64,000 nucleotides of DNA from Kitasatospora sp. MAA19 (GCF_029894125.1 NZ_JARXYZ010000023.1:1-64000), one strand, 5' to 3'; shown: positions 41,407 through 49,896, counted from the first letter of the stretch. Translations and numbers: made by a program. The notes: a model not told the origin generated them from the sequence alone.

Positions 41407-42330
41407 TCACACGAGCAGCGCCTCGAGCTCCGGAAGTCGGCCGAACAGGTCGGGGAGGCCGCGCACGCCGTTGCGTACGGACTCGTGCGACAGCGCGAGG
41501 TCAGGGCCGGTGCTCGCCTCGACGCCGGCGAGGCACCGGAGGATGTTCCACCTCGTGTGCCCCAGCCAGCCGCCGATCATGAACACGAACCAGCTTGGAC
41601 CTGACGGCGGCAGTGCTCCGCCCCCCGCGACATAACCGTCGAGGACCGAGCGGAAGATGGCGGGTTTGATGTCGTCGAAGCCAGGTCCCTTCGCGAGGCT
41701 CAGCGCGGTCGAGCCGAGCTCACTGGCCAGGTCGAGCATCCCCGAGAGCTCCCAGTCAAGCACCACCGGCCGACCCTCTCGAGCGAGCAGGTTCCACGGG
41801 TGGATGTCCTGATGGGTCAGCACGACGGGGCCTGGCCGTTCGCAGGTGTCGACGAAGTGGGCAATCGCGAGGAACGTCTCGACGTGGGAGGCGAGTTCGT
41901 CGGCCCACGGCTGTCCGGTCGCCGCCGCCCGCGCGGCGAGCTCGGGCCAGTCCCGTGCCGTCGGATCCTCGATCGACACGTGGGTCCACGCGACGTCGAG
42001 CGCGTGGATGCGCGCGAGGATCTCACCGATATCGAACGCGTACGCCGCCGACACCGGTGCTTCGGGCACCGTTTCTCCCTCGACCCATCGGTGGACGAGC
42101 GTGTGGTGGCTGGCCGAGATCGGCTCCGGCATCGGGATGCCGGTGGCGAAGGCCGCCCGCTCGAACCTGAACACGTCCTCGACGTGGTAGGTCCAGCGGC
42201 GGTCGACGAGGTTCAACTCCTTCACCGCGAACGACCCTTGGTCGGTGTCGAGCCGGTACATCCGGTTGGCGAACCCGCCGTGGACGCGGATCATCGGCCT
42301 GATCGGCGCGCCGAGATGGGAAAGGTTCAC
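41407..42330 (-). CDS. Aminoglycoside phosphotransferase (APH)-family protein, probably acquired
   Basis: The 307-residue kinase-fold protein has the Brenner motif LTHQDIHPWNLL (catalytic Asp, Asn) and the following metal-binding VLDWELSGMLD. The N-terminal ATP lobe shows RVHGGFANRMYRLDTDQGSF and AVKEL. The substrate could be an antibiotic, a sugar or homoserine-type compound; it cannot be told. Codon use is less GC-biased than in neighbouring genes (many A/T third positions), and recombinase remnants lie immediately upstream, both signs of transfer. The start is given as GTG 42330 without a good ribosome site. Confidence 0.85.
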   Translation of the reverse strand: MNLSHLGAPIRPMIRVHGGFANRMYRLDTDQGSFAVKELNLVDRRWTYHVEDVFRFERAAFATGIPMPEPISASHHTLVHRWVEGETVPEAPVSAAYAFDIGEILARIHALDVAWTHVSIEDPTARDWPELAARAAATGQPWADELASHVETFLAIAHFVDTCERPGPVVLTHQDIHPWNLLAREGRPVVLDWELSGMLDLASELGSTALSLAKGPGFDDIKPAIFRSVLDGYVAGGGALPPSGPSWFVFMIGGWLGHTRWNILRCLAGVEASTGPDLALSHESVRNGVRGLPDLFGRLPELEALLV

Positions 42331-42388
42331 CCACGCATGCTAGGGGCTGGCAGTTCATCGATGCACCGGAATTTCCCGCGATGCAGCG

Positions 42389-42714
42389 GGGCGCCGGGCG
42401 GGTGTGGTCGTCGTCGAACTGGCCCCGGACGTCCTTGATGAACCACTGCAGCGTCCGGTCCGCGCCGTTGATCAGCGGCACCATCCGCTCGCGCGGCCCC
42501 GAGCCGCGGGCGCCCTTGCCCAGGCGGACGTGGAGCTTGCCGAACCGGCCCAGGTGCCCGACGTCCCCGCGCGGATGGTGCCGTCCGTCAGCCCCGCCGA
42601 GGCCCGCGCCAACACGAAACCGGCCAGCACGTCCGTCTCGAACCGCTCCAGCTCCTCCACCGAGACCGGATCCCGGGACTCGCGCACGTCCCGCACCACC
42701 GCCAGCGCCGACGA
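42389..42714 (-). pseudogene. Remnant of a site-specific tyrosine recombinase/integrase
   Basis: Two pieces in different frames carry recognisable integrase text. The first (42565-42714) reads VRDVRESRDPVSVEELERFE then DVLAGFVLARASAGLTDGTI, the N-terminal arm. The second (42389-42568) reads RFGKLHVRLGKGARGSGPRE then RMVPLINGADRTLQWFI and GQFDDDHTRP, a part from the catalytic half. What normally lies between is gone, the frame shifts at the junction, and the catalytic HxLRH and final Tyr regions are missing. It cannot encode a working enzyme. I recognise the text from actinobacterial integrases; the assignment should be confirmed by search. Confidence 0.75.
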
Positions 42715-42715
42715 C

Positions 42716-42841
42716 TCGCGCCTGCTCGCCTTCGACGTTGGGCGCGTGGTCGTCGATGAGGAGGCAGTCGGCCGGGCTGATGCCCAGGGCGGCGCAGGTG
42801 ATCTCCGGTGCGACCGCAGGGGCGCGGTCCGTCCCTTCCAC
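42716..42841 (-). pseudogene. Remnant of a HAD-family hydrolase C-terminus
   Basis: The minus strand reads VAPEITCAALGISPADCLLI and DDHAPNVEG, the standard HAD motif IV block (PEI...L...P..CL.IDD...NVEGA). It is cut at both ends and runs directly into the integrase remnant in another frame. No start or N-terminal DxD motif is present. Confidence 0.65.
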
Positions 42842-42904
42842 TGTCGACGGCGCGGGCGGGGCGGCGCCAAGAGGCCGTCCCGGCCCGTCCGCGGCGGCGG
42901 CCTG

Positions 42905-43585
42905 TCAGGCCATCCAGAAGAAGACGGCCGTCATCCGCCGCTCCGGCAGCTCGGCGCCGTAGTAGGTCGTCGCGCTGTGGATGAGGTTGGCGTGGTAGAG
43001 CAGCAGCTGGTTGTAGCGGTTGGGGACACGGACGTCCTCGGTGAAGTGGTCGGCGGGCACGTGCCGGGTGCCGAGCGCCTCGACCAGGTTGTTGTGCGGC
43101 GCGTTGACCAGGTTGCCGCCGAGGCGTCCGCCGGGGAACTGCTGGCGGTAGAAGCTGGTGCCGGCGTCCTTCGGCGCGCCCGGGCTGAGGTAGAGCACGG
43201 CGGCGTAGCGGCAGAGGGCGCGGGAGTCGGTGTGCGGGCGGGACTCCGACTCACCGGCGCCGACGACCTGGACGCAGTTGTGGTTCAGCGTGCCACCGCC
43301 CGGGGTGCTCTGGACCCAGAGCCGGGAGGCGCCGGTCGCCTTGCGGACCAGGGCCTCGACGCGGGTCAGCTCGTCGGGCTCCAGGCCGGGCATGGTGCGC
43401 AGGCCGGGCCAGGCCTCGGGACGGTACGGGTAGCCCTCGGTCCAGTCGCCGCGGGCCAGGCAGCGCTCGCGGACGGCGTCCGGGTCGGGGAGGACGTTGT
43501 CCAGGACCCAGAAGTCCCGGCCACGGGTGGGTTTGCGGTAGGGCAGGACCGGCAGGGCGGTGGACCTGATGGGCTGTGAGGGCAT
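42905..43585 (-). CDS. DUF6445-type 2-oxoglutarate/Fe(II) oxygenase-like protein
   Basis: The 226-residue protein begins with a short basic tail, then DFWVLDNVLPDPDAVRERCL. The iron-ligand candidates are His and Asp in SRPHTDSRALCRYAAVLYLS and a distal His in LYHANLIHSATTYYG, forming the H-x-D...H facial triad of 2OG-Fe(II) oxygenases in the phytanoyl/prolyl-hydroxylase style. Substrate unknown. It is cytosolic. The family name DUF6445 is from memory. The ATG at 43585 is used because earlier codons overlap the regulator gene region. It could have come with the flanking mobile remnants, but its codon use is native. Confidence 0.78.
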   Translation of the reverse strand: MPSQPIRSTALPVLPYRKPTRGRDFWVLDNVLPDPDAVRERCLARGDWTEGYPYRPEAWPGLRTMPGLEPDELTRVEALVRKATGASRLWVQSTPGGGTLNHNCVQVVGAGESESRPHTDSRALCRYAAVLYLSPGAPKDAGTSFYRQQFPGGRLGGNLVNAPHNNLVEALGTRHVPADHFTEDVRVPNRYNQLLLYHANLIHSATTYYGAELPERRMTAVFFWMA

Positions 43586-43682
43586 GGGCCGACGATAGGG
43601 GCGGCGGCCGTCAACCTTCTGCCGTGAGCAGGTCAACCTTTCGTCAAGTGCTGCCCATGGGCGGGGTGTTTCCCGCCGCAGG

Positions 43683-44447
43683 TCAGGGGCTTGTCCGGAC
43701 GGCGTAGGTGCCCAGGGCGCCCTCCAGTCGGTCGAAGGCCCGGACGGCCGAGGGTCGGACCACCGCCGTGATGGCGGTGGTCTCCTCGCCGGCCAGGAGG
43801 CGGCGGAACACCTCGGTGAACACCGCACGGTCGACGGCGGCGAGCAGCCCGGCGGCCACCCGGCTCTCGAAGTCGACCGGCGGGTCGAGCGGCGGGCGGG
43901 ACGGTAGGTCGAGCGGCAGGTCGGTGGCCAGGTCGGCGGGCAGGTCGGCCTCGGAGCCGGTCGAGGTGGCGACCGATGCGCGGGCCTCTGCGCCGGCCTC
44001 GGCGCCGGCCTCGGCGAGGGCCTCGGCGAGGGCGGTCTCGCTCTGCTCGTGCAGTTCGCGCAGCCGGGCGACCAGGGCGGGGCTGTCGGCGATGGTGCGG
44101 GCGAAGGCCTGGCCGGAGAACCCGAGCCGCGGGTCGTGCCGGTCGAGGCCGGCCAGGCAGTCACGGCGGAGCGCGGTGAGGGCGGATTCGCCGGCCGCGC
44201 GCCCGGTGACCGCCCGGGCGAGTCTGCCGACGATCTCCTCGTGCAGGTCGAGGAGGAGGTCCTCCTTGCGCGGGAAGTGGTTGGTGACGGTCATCTTGGC
44301 GACCCCGGCGGCGGCCGCGACCTCGGCGATGGTGGTGCGGTCGAAGCCCTGCTCGATGAAGAGCCCGGTCGCGGCGTGCGAGATCGCCTCGCGGGTGCGG
44401 CGCTTGTTGAGCTCGCGCAGGTTCGGAGTAGCCCCGGTTTCCGTCAT
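43683..44447 (-). CDS. TetR-family regulator with an internal low-complexity insertion
   Basis: The 254-residue protein has a typical N-terminus: LRELNKRRTREAISHAATGL leads to the helix-turn-helix TTIAEVAAAAGVAKMTVTNH. The ligand domain is interrupted at about 140-190 by AEALAEAGAEAGAEA and DLPADLATDLPLDLP stretches, which look like expansions of short repeats in the gene. Such regulators repress an adjacent efflux gene. Here the divergent neighbour is the shortened MFS remnant, so its natural target may have been lost. A small inverted repeat lies between the two. Confidence 0.85.
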   Translation of the reverse strand: MTETGATPNLRELNKRRTREAISHAATGLFIEQGFDRTTIAEVAAAAGVAKMTVTNHFPRKEDLLLDLHEEIVGRLARAVTGRAAGESALTALRRDCLAGLDRHDPRLGFSGQAFARTIADSPALVARLRELHEQSETALAEALAEAGAEAGAEARASVATSTGSEADLPADLATDLPLDLPSRPPLDPPVDFESRVAAGLLAAVDRAVFTEVFRRLLAGEETTAITAVVRPSAVRAFDRLEGALGTYAVRTSP

Positions 44448-44488
44448 GGGGGCAGCGTAGCGCAGTTCGCTGGGTCGGTCACAGAAAA

Positions 44489-44501
44489 TAGGCTTGACCT
44501 A
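44489..44501. promoter_or_regulatory. Candidate operator TAGG-N5-CCTA
   Basis: TAGGCTTGACCTA at 44489-44501 is a short inverted repeat in the 127-bp gap between the TetR gene and the divergent MFS remnant. It is the most AT-rich part of the gap and may combine a promoter and TetR site. Similarity to an iron box is too short to count. Confidence 0.4.
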
Positions 44502-44574
44502 ATCTCTGGGTTCGTCCTAAGTTTCTTCCGGGCGGTCGGAGCGGCCGCCGAAGGGGCGACCAGGCGGAGGGCGC

Positions 44575-44850
44575 ATGACCACATCGGTCACCGGAAAGCG
44601 CAGAGTGACGACGGCTCGGGCGGCTGGGGCGGCGGCCGGGGCGGGCCTGGCGGAGCCGCTGCCGTCGGGCCTGCTCAAGATGGGCGCGGTGCTCGCGCTG
44701 GGGCCGGTGCTCGCCCTGCTGGACACCACGATCGGTGCAGGCGGCTCGGCCGGCGCGGCCTTCGGGGAGACGTTCTGGTGGGTGCTCGCCCTGTCCGCGC
44801 TCGCCATCGCACCGGCCCTGCTCTACCCGGGCTCCCGTAAGCCCGTCTGA
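44575..44850 (+). pseudogene. MFS (DHA2-type) exporter reduced to its first and last helices
   Basis: The 91 codons are in frame from ATG to stop and still readable. Residues 31-53 (LLKMGAVLALGPVLALLDTT) match the first membrane helix of DHA2 exporters including the hallmark LDTTI. Residues 62-91 (AFGETFWWVLALSALAIAPA) match their final helix and C-terminal end. The roughly 400 residues normally in between are absent and replaced by GAGGSAG, so an in-frame internal deletion is the simplest reading. Alternatively it might be a small two-helix membrane protein in use. It is divergent from a TetR gene, as intact pairs are. Confidence 0.65.
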
Positions 44851-44902
44851 CCAGCAGCCATCACCGATCGGTCATCAACCGACCACCATCCACGGAGGAA
44901 CC

Positions 44903-45793
44903 ATGGTCACCCAGCACCCCGGCGGACTCCGCCTGCTCAGCGTCCACGCCCACCCCGACGACGAATCCAGCAAGGGCGCGGCCACGCTGGCCCGGTACGC
45001 GGCCGAAGGGGTGGACGTCCTGGTCGCCACCTGCACCGGCGGCGAGCGCGGCTCGGTACTCAACCCGGCGCTGGACCGGCCCGAGGTGCGGGCGGACCTC
45101 ACCCGGATCCGGCGCGAGGAGATGGCAGCGGCCCGGGACATCCTGGGCGTGCGCCAGCAGTTCCTCGGCTTCGTCGACTCCGGCATGCCGGGTCCGGAGG
45201 AGCCGTTGCCGGAGGGCTGCTTCGCCGCCCAGCCGGTGGCGGTCGCCGCGGCGCCGCTGGTCGCCCTGATCCGGCAGTTCCGCCCGCAGGTGGTGGTCAC
45301 CTACGACGAGACCGGCGGGTACCCGCACCCGGACCATGTGATGACCCACCAGGTCACGGTCGAGGCCGTCGAGGCCGCGGCCGACCCGGACCGCCACCCC
45401 GAGGCGGGGGAGCCCTGGCCGGTGGCGAAGCTCTACTACCACCTGGCGCTCTCCCGGGCCTGGTTCCAGACCCTGCACGACGCGATGACGGAGCGGGGCG
45501 TCGCCTCGGGCATGGGCGAGCTGCTCGCGGACTGGCCGGACACCCGGCCCGCCCTCGCCGCCACCACCCGGGTGGCGTGCGCCGAACAGTTCGCCGTACG
45601 GGACGCGGCGATGCTGGCGCACGCCACCCAGGTCGAGCCCGGCGTCGCGTTCATGGCCCACCCGAGGGACATCGAGCGCGAGGTCTGGCCGACCGAGGAC
45701 TACCACCTCGCCCGGAGCCTGGTGCCGGGTGCGGGCGAGTGGCCCGAGACCGACCTGTTCGCGGGGCTGCGCTCAGGAGAGGAGGACGAATGA
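44903..45793 (+). CDS. mca: Mycothiol S-conjugate amidase
   Basis: The 296-residue enzyme belongs to the PIG-L/MshB-Mca family. The zinc motif AHPDDE is at 16-21 and the third ligand is in GYPHPDHVMTHQ. The C-terminal YHLALSRAWFQTLHDAMTER and EEDYHLARSLVP-type ending is that of Mca rather than MshB (which is shorter and lacks this tail). It cleaves mycothiol conjugates of toxins or antibiotics, releasing the mercapturic acid for export. The ATG at 44903 has GGAGG upstream. It stands alone on its strand, between the MFS remnant and a convergent esterase. Confidence 0.93.
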   Translation: MVTQHPGGLRLLSVHAHPDDESSKGAATLARYAAEGVDVLVATCTGGERGSVLNPALDRPEVRADLTRIRREEMAAARDILGVRQQFLGFVDSGMPGPEEPLPEGCFAAQPVAVAAAPLVALIRQFRPQVVVTYDETGGYPHPDHVMTHQVTVEAVEAAADPDRHPEAGEPWPVAKLYYHLALSRAWFQTLHDAMTERGVASGMGELLADWPDTRPALAATTRVACAEQFAVRDAAMLAHATQVEPGVAFMAHPRDIEREVWPTEDYHLARSLVPGAGEWPETDLFAGLRSGEEDE

Positions 45794-45816
45794 ACCGTAG
45801 GTGGGCCTCCGTCGGC

Positions 45817-47259
45817 TCAGCACTGGCCGTCGGCGAGCACGAAGTAGCCCGGTCCGGTCTGCTTCAGGGTGTGGGTCACGAAGGTGTTCCAGAGCCCCAT
45901 GCCCTGGCCCGAGCCGAAGGCGTAGGTCAGGCCGCCGCTCTGGGTGGCCCGACCGGCCCGGACCTGGTTGTAGTTGCTGTCGGTGAAGCACTGCGGAGTG
46001 CTGCCGCCGGTGGTCGCCGTCACCGCTGCCGACCGGGCGCCCACCGTGCCCGTCGTGTCGACCGCCGCCACGGTGTAGCCGTACGCGGTGCCGGAGGCGA
46101 GCCCGGTGTCGGTGAAGGTCGCGCCGGTCGGGCTGCCGGCCAGGGCGCCGTCCCGGTAGACCCGGTACGAGGTGGCGCCGCTGACGGCCTGCCAGGAGAG
46201 CGCGATCGAGCCCTGGTCGACCGGGGCCGCGGTCAGTCCGGCCGGGGCGGGCAGACCGGGGGTGGTGGGCCCGGTCCCGCTGTCCAGGCCCCAGAACAGC
46301 GCGGTGTAGTAGCTGGAGCAGATCGTGTTGAGGAAGTAGCTGCCGGTGGCCCCGCACTGGTCGGTCCCGGTGCCGGGGTTGACCGCCAGCCCGTGGCCCA
46401 TCCCGGAGACGGTGAACAGCGCCACGACGGGCTGCCCGCCTGCGTCGGCGTAGTCCTCCTCGGTGGTGCCGCCCGGCAGGGTCCGGGTACCGGTCGGGCG
46501 CTGGCCGACGCCCTGGACGTTCGTCCACTGGTCGCGCAGCTCCGTCGCGTTCACCGGCTCGACCACGGTGTCCGCGCTGCCCTGCCAGATCGCCACCCGG
46601 GGCCAGGGTCCGGCGTAACCCGGGTACGCGGCCCGGACCTTGTCGCCCCACTGCGCCGGAGTGAGCCCCTGATCGGCGTTCTGGCAGCCGGAGGCGGCGC
46701 CCTGGGTGGTGGCGCAGTGGGCCGGGAGGCCGGAGTCGATCGCCCCGCCGGCGAACACGTCCGGGTAGTCGGCCAGCAGGTCGGCCGCCATCCCGCCGCC
46801 GGCCGACAGCCCGGTGACGAACACCCGGTGGCCGTCCGAGCCGTACAGGGCCTTGGCCTTGGCGACCATCTCGACCACCGACTCCGCCTCGCCGGCGCCC
46901 CGGGCGTCCTTGGCCGCGTCGAACCAGCTGAAGCAGGAGAGGCTGTTGTTGGCACTGCTGGTCTGGGGGAAGACCACCGCGAAGCCGTACCGGTCGGCGA
47001 AGGTGGTCCAACCGGAGTTGCGGTAGTAGTCGTTGGCGCTCTGCAGGCAGCCGTGCAGCGCGACCACCAGCGGCGCGCCGGCAGGCAGTCCGGCGGGGGT
47101 GTAGGAGTACATCGCGAGGTTGCCCGGGTTGGCGCCGAACCCGGCGACCTGCTGGAAGGTCCCGCTCGCGGTGTCGGCCACCGCCGGGGTGGGCGTGGCG
47201 GTGCCGATCGTGAGGGCAGCCGCCGTCAGCAGCGCGGCGACGGCAGGGCGGAGGGGCAT
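45817..47259 (-). CDS. Secreted PHB-depolymerase-type esterase with FnIII domain
   Basis: The 480-residue protein has a signal peptide (1-28, ending TPAVA), a LpqC/PHB-depolymerase catalytic domain, and a C-terminal extension. The nucleophile is Ser152 in GLSAGGGM, ALHGCLQSANDYY forms the oxyanion region and the base is in VSGMGHGLAVNPG. Residues 335-415 are a fibronectin type III module (GLTAAPVDQGSIALSWQAVS) and the last 60 are a Cys-bracketed substrate-binding domain. Likely substrates are extracellular short-chain polyesters or acylated polysaccharides. GGAGCTCCC precedes the ATG. Confidence 0.9.
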   Translation of the reverse strand: MPLRPAVAALLTAAALTIGTATPTPAVADTASGTFQQVAGFGANPGNLAMYSYTPAGLPAGAPLVVALHGCLQSANDYYRNSGWTTFADRYGFAVVFPQTSSANNSLSCFSWFDAAKDARGAGEAESVVEMVAKAKALYGSDGHRVFVTGLSAGGGMAADLLADYPDVFAGGAIDSGLPAHCATTQGAASGCQNADQGLTPAQWGDKVRAAYPGYAGPWPRVAIWQGSADTVVEPVNATELRDQWTNVQGVGQRPTGTRTLPGGTTEEDYADAGGQPVVALFTVSGMGHGLAVNPGTGTDQCGATGSYFLNTICSSYYTALFWGLDSGTGPTTPGLPAPAGLTAAPVDQGSIALSWQAVSGATSYRVYRDGALAGSPTGATFTDTGLASGTAYGYTVAAVDTTGTVGARSAAVTATTGGSTPQCFTDSNYNQVRAGRATQSGGLTYAFGSGQGMGLWNTFVTHTLKQTGPGYFVLADGQC

Positions 47260-47400
47260 GGGAGCTCCTGGGTGGGGGAGGAGTGGGGGCGGCTGCCGAG
47301 CAGCGTGGCGCGCGCCACGCCCAGGTGCCATGTGGCGGTCACCCGCGGTCCACCGTCCCGCCATGGCTCGGACCGCCATGGCCCGGTACTGCGGAGCGCC

Positions 47401-47661
47401 GTGCCGGCCGACTCGGCGCTCGGCTGTGCCGTGCTGAGCTGGCTGCCCGCCGGGATCGGTTACACCACCACGCAGTTGAACGTCCACATGCTGCGCCCGC
47501 TGTTCGCCGACTCGGGGCTGCTGCGTTGCGAGGGCCTGGTGCTGCACCTCGGGCGGACGATGGCGACGGCCGAGGCCAGGGTGGTAGGGGTGGAGAACGG
47601 CAAGCTCTACGCGCACGCCACCACCACCTGCGCGATCCTGGCGCCCCGCCCGGCGGCCTGA
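47401..47661 (+). pseudogene. 5'-truncated PaaI-type hotdog thioesterase
   Basis: The 86 codons from the GTG at 47401 encode DSALGCAVLSWLPAGIGYTT, then LNVHMLRPLF and LHLGRTMATAEARV. These correspond to the second half of a PaaI/DUF4442 hotdog thioesterase. The N-terminal 50-60 residues, including the GG-x-x-A-x-L-x-D start of the active-site helix, are missing, so the catalytic acid is lost. A pseudogene is the likely reading. Confidence 0.6.
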
Positions 47662-47790
47662 CCGGCGGCCCAAGCAGCGGCCTTGGCGCGGGCCTTGGTG
47701 CGGCCCTGCCGGGGAACTCTGACCGTGAACGAGCGGACCCCGGCCGCAGTGGCGACCGGGGCGTGCTCGAAGTGCCGGGGCCGGCGGGGG

Positions 47791-48789
47791 TCAGAGGGCC
47801 GCGAGCAGGCCGCAGAGCGCGAGGAGGCCGCAGATCCCGAAGTTGATCAGCTTGTGCGAGAGGAACACGGCGGTGAACTCGCGGATCGTTGCGCTCGGCC
47901 AGTAGTAGGCGGCGGTCGGGGAGCCGAACACGTGCCCGTTGACGCCGGTCCGGCGGGCGGTGAGCGCCGCCCGGAAGGCGTGGAAGTTGTTGGTGACCAC
48001 GACGCAGCGGTAGTCGGGCTTGGCCTGCTCCATGATGGCCTTGCTGAAGAGCAGGTTCTCCTCGGTGGTGCGCGAGCGGTCCTCGCGCTCGATGTGTTCG
48101 GCCGGGAAGCCGCGCCCGGTCAGGTAGTCGGCCATCGCGTGGGACTCCGGCAGCTTCTCGTCGGGGCCCTGGCCGCCCGAGGTGATCAGCATCGGCGGGT
48201 TGCCGCGGGCGGCCTGCCGGTCGTACACCTCCCGGCCCCGGTCGAGCCGGCTGGCGAGCAGCGGCGGGACGCGCTCGCCGCCGATCAACCCGGAGCCGAG
48301 GACGACCACGAAGTCCACGTCCCGGCGGGGCCGGTGGCGGCCGTACAGGAACGCGTAGCCGACGAAGCAGACGAACAGGAAGGAGATGTAACCGACCACC
48401 AGGACGGCGGTGCCCGCGAGGATGCCGAGTTGGCGCGAGCGGGTGGCCAGGGCGACGAACAGCAGCGCGATGACGGCGAGAATGCCCAGTCCGGCGAGCA
48501 GCGACAGCAGGTTGGCGGGCCGTCTGCCCTCCTTTCGGATCATGGTCAGGCCGTTGGAGATCAGGAACCAGACCAGGGCCATCGTGCCCACGGCCGGCAG
48601 CAGGATGATCGCGACCGCCACGAGCTCCGCCACCAGCGTGGGCGCCTTGCGGAGTTCGGCGAGCAGGGCGAGGGCCAGCAGGGAGACGGAGATGCCGAGC
48701 AGGACGGCGTTGCTGAACTGGCGGCGGTCCCGTAGTACCCCTATTCCGAACAACAGGAAGAACAGGGCGGCTGGGGCATAGACGATCAT
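47791..48789 (-). CDS. DUF218/YdcF-family membrane protein
   Basis: The 332-residue protein has five or six membrane helices in the first 150 residues (LGISVSLLALALLAELRK, LVAVAIILLPAVGTMALVWF). The DUF218 domain follows: FVVVLGSGLIGGERVPPLL, LITSGGQGPDE, then TTEENLLFSKAIM and CVVVTNNFHAFRAAL. The domain is thought to bind a nucleotide or lipid-linked sugar in envelope metabolism (SanA/ElyC/YdcF relatives). A final hydrophobic helix (INFGICGLLALCGLLAAL) ends the protein. The start is the ATG at 48789. Confidence 0.9.
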   Translation of the reverse strand: MIVYAPAALFFLLFGIGVLRDRRQFSNAVLLGISVSLLALALLAELRKAPTLVAELVAVAIILLPAVGTMALVWFLISNGLTMIRKEGRRPANLLSLLAGLGILAVIALLFVALATRSRQLGILAGTAVLVVGYISFLFVCFVGYAFLYGRHRPRRDVDFVVVLGSGLIGGERVPPLLASRLDRGREVYDRQAARGNPPMLITSGGQGPDEKLPESHAMADYLTGRGFPAEHIEREDRSRTTEENLLFSKAIMEQAKPDYRCVVVTNNFHAFRAALTARRTGVNGHVFGSPTAAYYWPSATIREFTAVFLSHKLINFGICGLLALCGLLAAL

Positions 48790-48850
48790 GCCTCGTATCG
48801 TAGGCGTAGGCCGTTCGTGCGAATCGGCCGTCCGCCCCCGGAGCCGGTCC

Positions 48851-48957
48851 CTCAGGCGAACCGCTCAGACACACCGCTCAGACACACCGCTCAGACACAC
48901 CGCGCGGGCGCACCTCGCGGGCGCACCTCGCGGACGCGTCGCTCAGGCGAACCGCTC
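48851..48957. repeat. 13-bp tandem array bounded by copies of the iminopeptidase 3' end
   Basis: CGCTCAGACACAC occurs three times in a row (48862-48874, 48875-48887, 48888-48900) and three more 13-bp units drift to CTCGCGGGCGCAC forms up to 48939. CTCAGGCGAACCGCTC, the end of the iminopeptidase gene with its stop, is at 48942-48957 and again at 48851-48866. Confidence 0.8.
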
Positions 48958-49896
48958 GATCGCCGCGAGGACCGCCTCCGTCATCGTCGGGCTCCCGGTG
49001 TGCCCGGACTCGTCGATGACGGTCAGTCGGGCCTCCGGCCAGGCCCGGGCCAGCCGCCATGCGGTGTCGAGTGGCGAGCCGAGGTCCAGCCGGCCGTGGA
49101 TCAGTTCGCCCGGGATGCCGGCCAGTCGCCCGGCATCGCGCAGCAGTTGGTCGTCCGCCAGGAAGGCGCGGTGCGCGAAGTAGTGCGCGGTGATCCGGGT
49201 GAACGCCATCAGCGCGTCGGCGGGGCGGTCGCTGTACGCGTTCGGCTTGCCCAGCACCTCGTGCGCGATGACGGCGTCCTCCCAGCGGGCCCAGGCGTTC
49301 GCGGCGGCCCGCCGGACGGTCTCGTCCGGGCTGTTGAGCAGTCGGCTGTAGGCGGCCACCAGGTCGCCGTCCCGGTCGGCGGCCGGCAGGAAGTCCCGGA
49401 ACTCCTCCCACGGGCCGGGCAGGAAGCGGGCGACGCCCCGGTAGAGCCAGTCGGTCTCCTCGGGGCGGGTCGTGGTGACCCCGCAGATCACGATCCCGGA
49501 GACCCGCTCGGGGTGGGCCTGGGCGTAGGCGAGGATCAGCGTGGAGCCCCAGGAGCCGCCGTACAGCAGCCACTTCTCGATGCCGAGGTGTTCGCGCAGC
49601 CGCTCCATGTCCGCGATCAGCCGGTCGGTGGTGTTGTGCTCCAGCCCGGTCGTCGGGTCGGCGGCGTGCGGCAGGCTCTGCCCGCAGCCGCGCTGGTCGA
49701 ACTGGACCACCTGGTACCGCTCGGGGTCGAAGTACCGGCGGGCGCCCGGCCGGTGGCCGGACCCGGGCCCGCCGTGCACGACAGCGGCGGGTTTGCCCGC
49801 CGGGTTGCCGGAGGCGTTCCAGTGGATCCGCTGCCCGTCGCCGACGTCCAGCAGGCCTTGGGCGTACGGCTCGTAGTGGGGGTACAGCTCGGGCAT
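48943..49896 (-). CDS. pip: Proline iminopeptidase
   Basis: The 317-residue alpha/beta hydrolase is a standard Pip. It has the oxyanion motif HGGPGSG at 41-47, FDQRGCGQS at 66-74, and the nucleophile Ser115 in GGSWGST. The acid and base are expected near GRLDLGSP and VIDESGHTG. It removes N-terminal proline from peptides in the cytosol. The start ATG at 49896 has GGAGGAG nearby. Its stop codon is part of a sequence duplicated about 90 bp beyond the gene. Confidence 0.93.
   Translation of the reverse strand: MPELYPHYEPYAQGLLDVGDGQRIHWNASGNPAGKPAAVVHGGPGSGHRPGARRYFDPERYQVVQFDQRGCGQSLPHAADPTTGLEHNTTDRLIADMERLREHLGIEKWLLYGGSWGSTLILAYAQAHPERVSGIVICGVTTTRPEETDWLYRGVARFLPGPWEEFRDFLPAADRDGDLVAAYSRLLNSPDETVRRAAANAWARWEDAVIAHEVLGKPNAYSDRPADALMAFTRITAHYFAHRAFLADDQLLRDAGRLAGIPGELIHGRLDLGSPLDTAWRLARAWPEARLTVIDESGHTGSPTMTEAVLAAIERFA

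Noticed and set aside
44489..44501. TAGGCTTGACCTA as a second iron box
   Set aside because: It lacks the 19-base length and half-site order of the DmdR/IdeR consensus and lies next to a TetR gene with no iron genes.
48862..48939. 13-bp array considered as a CRISPR array
   Set aside because: Units are contiguous with no spacers and drift in sequence; it is a minisatellite.
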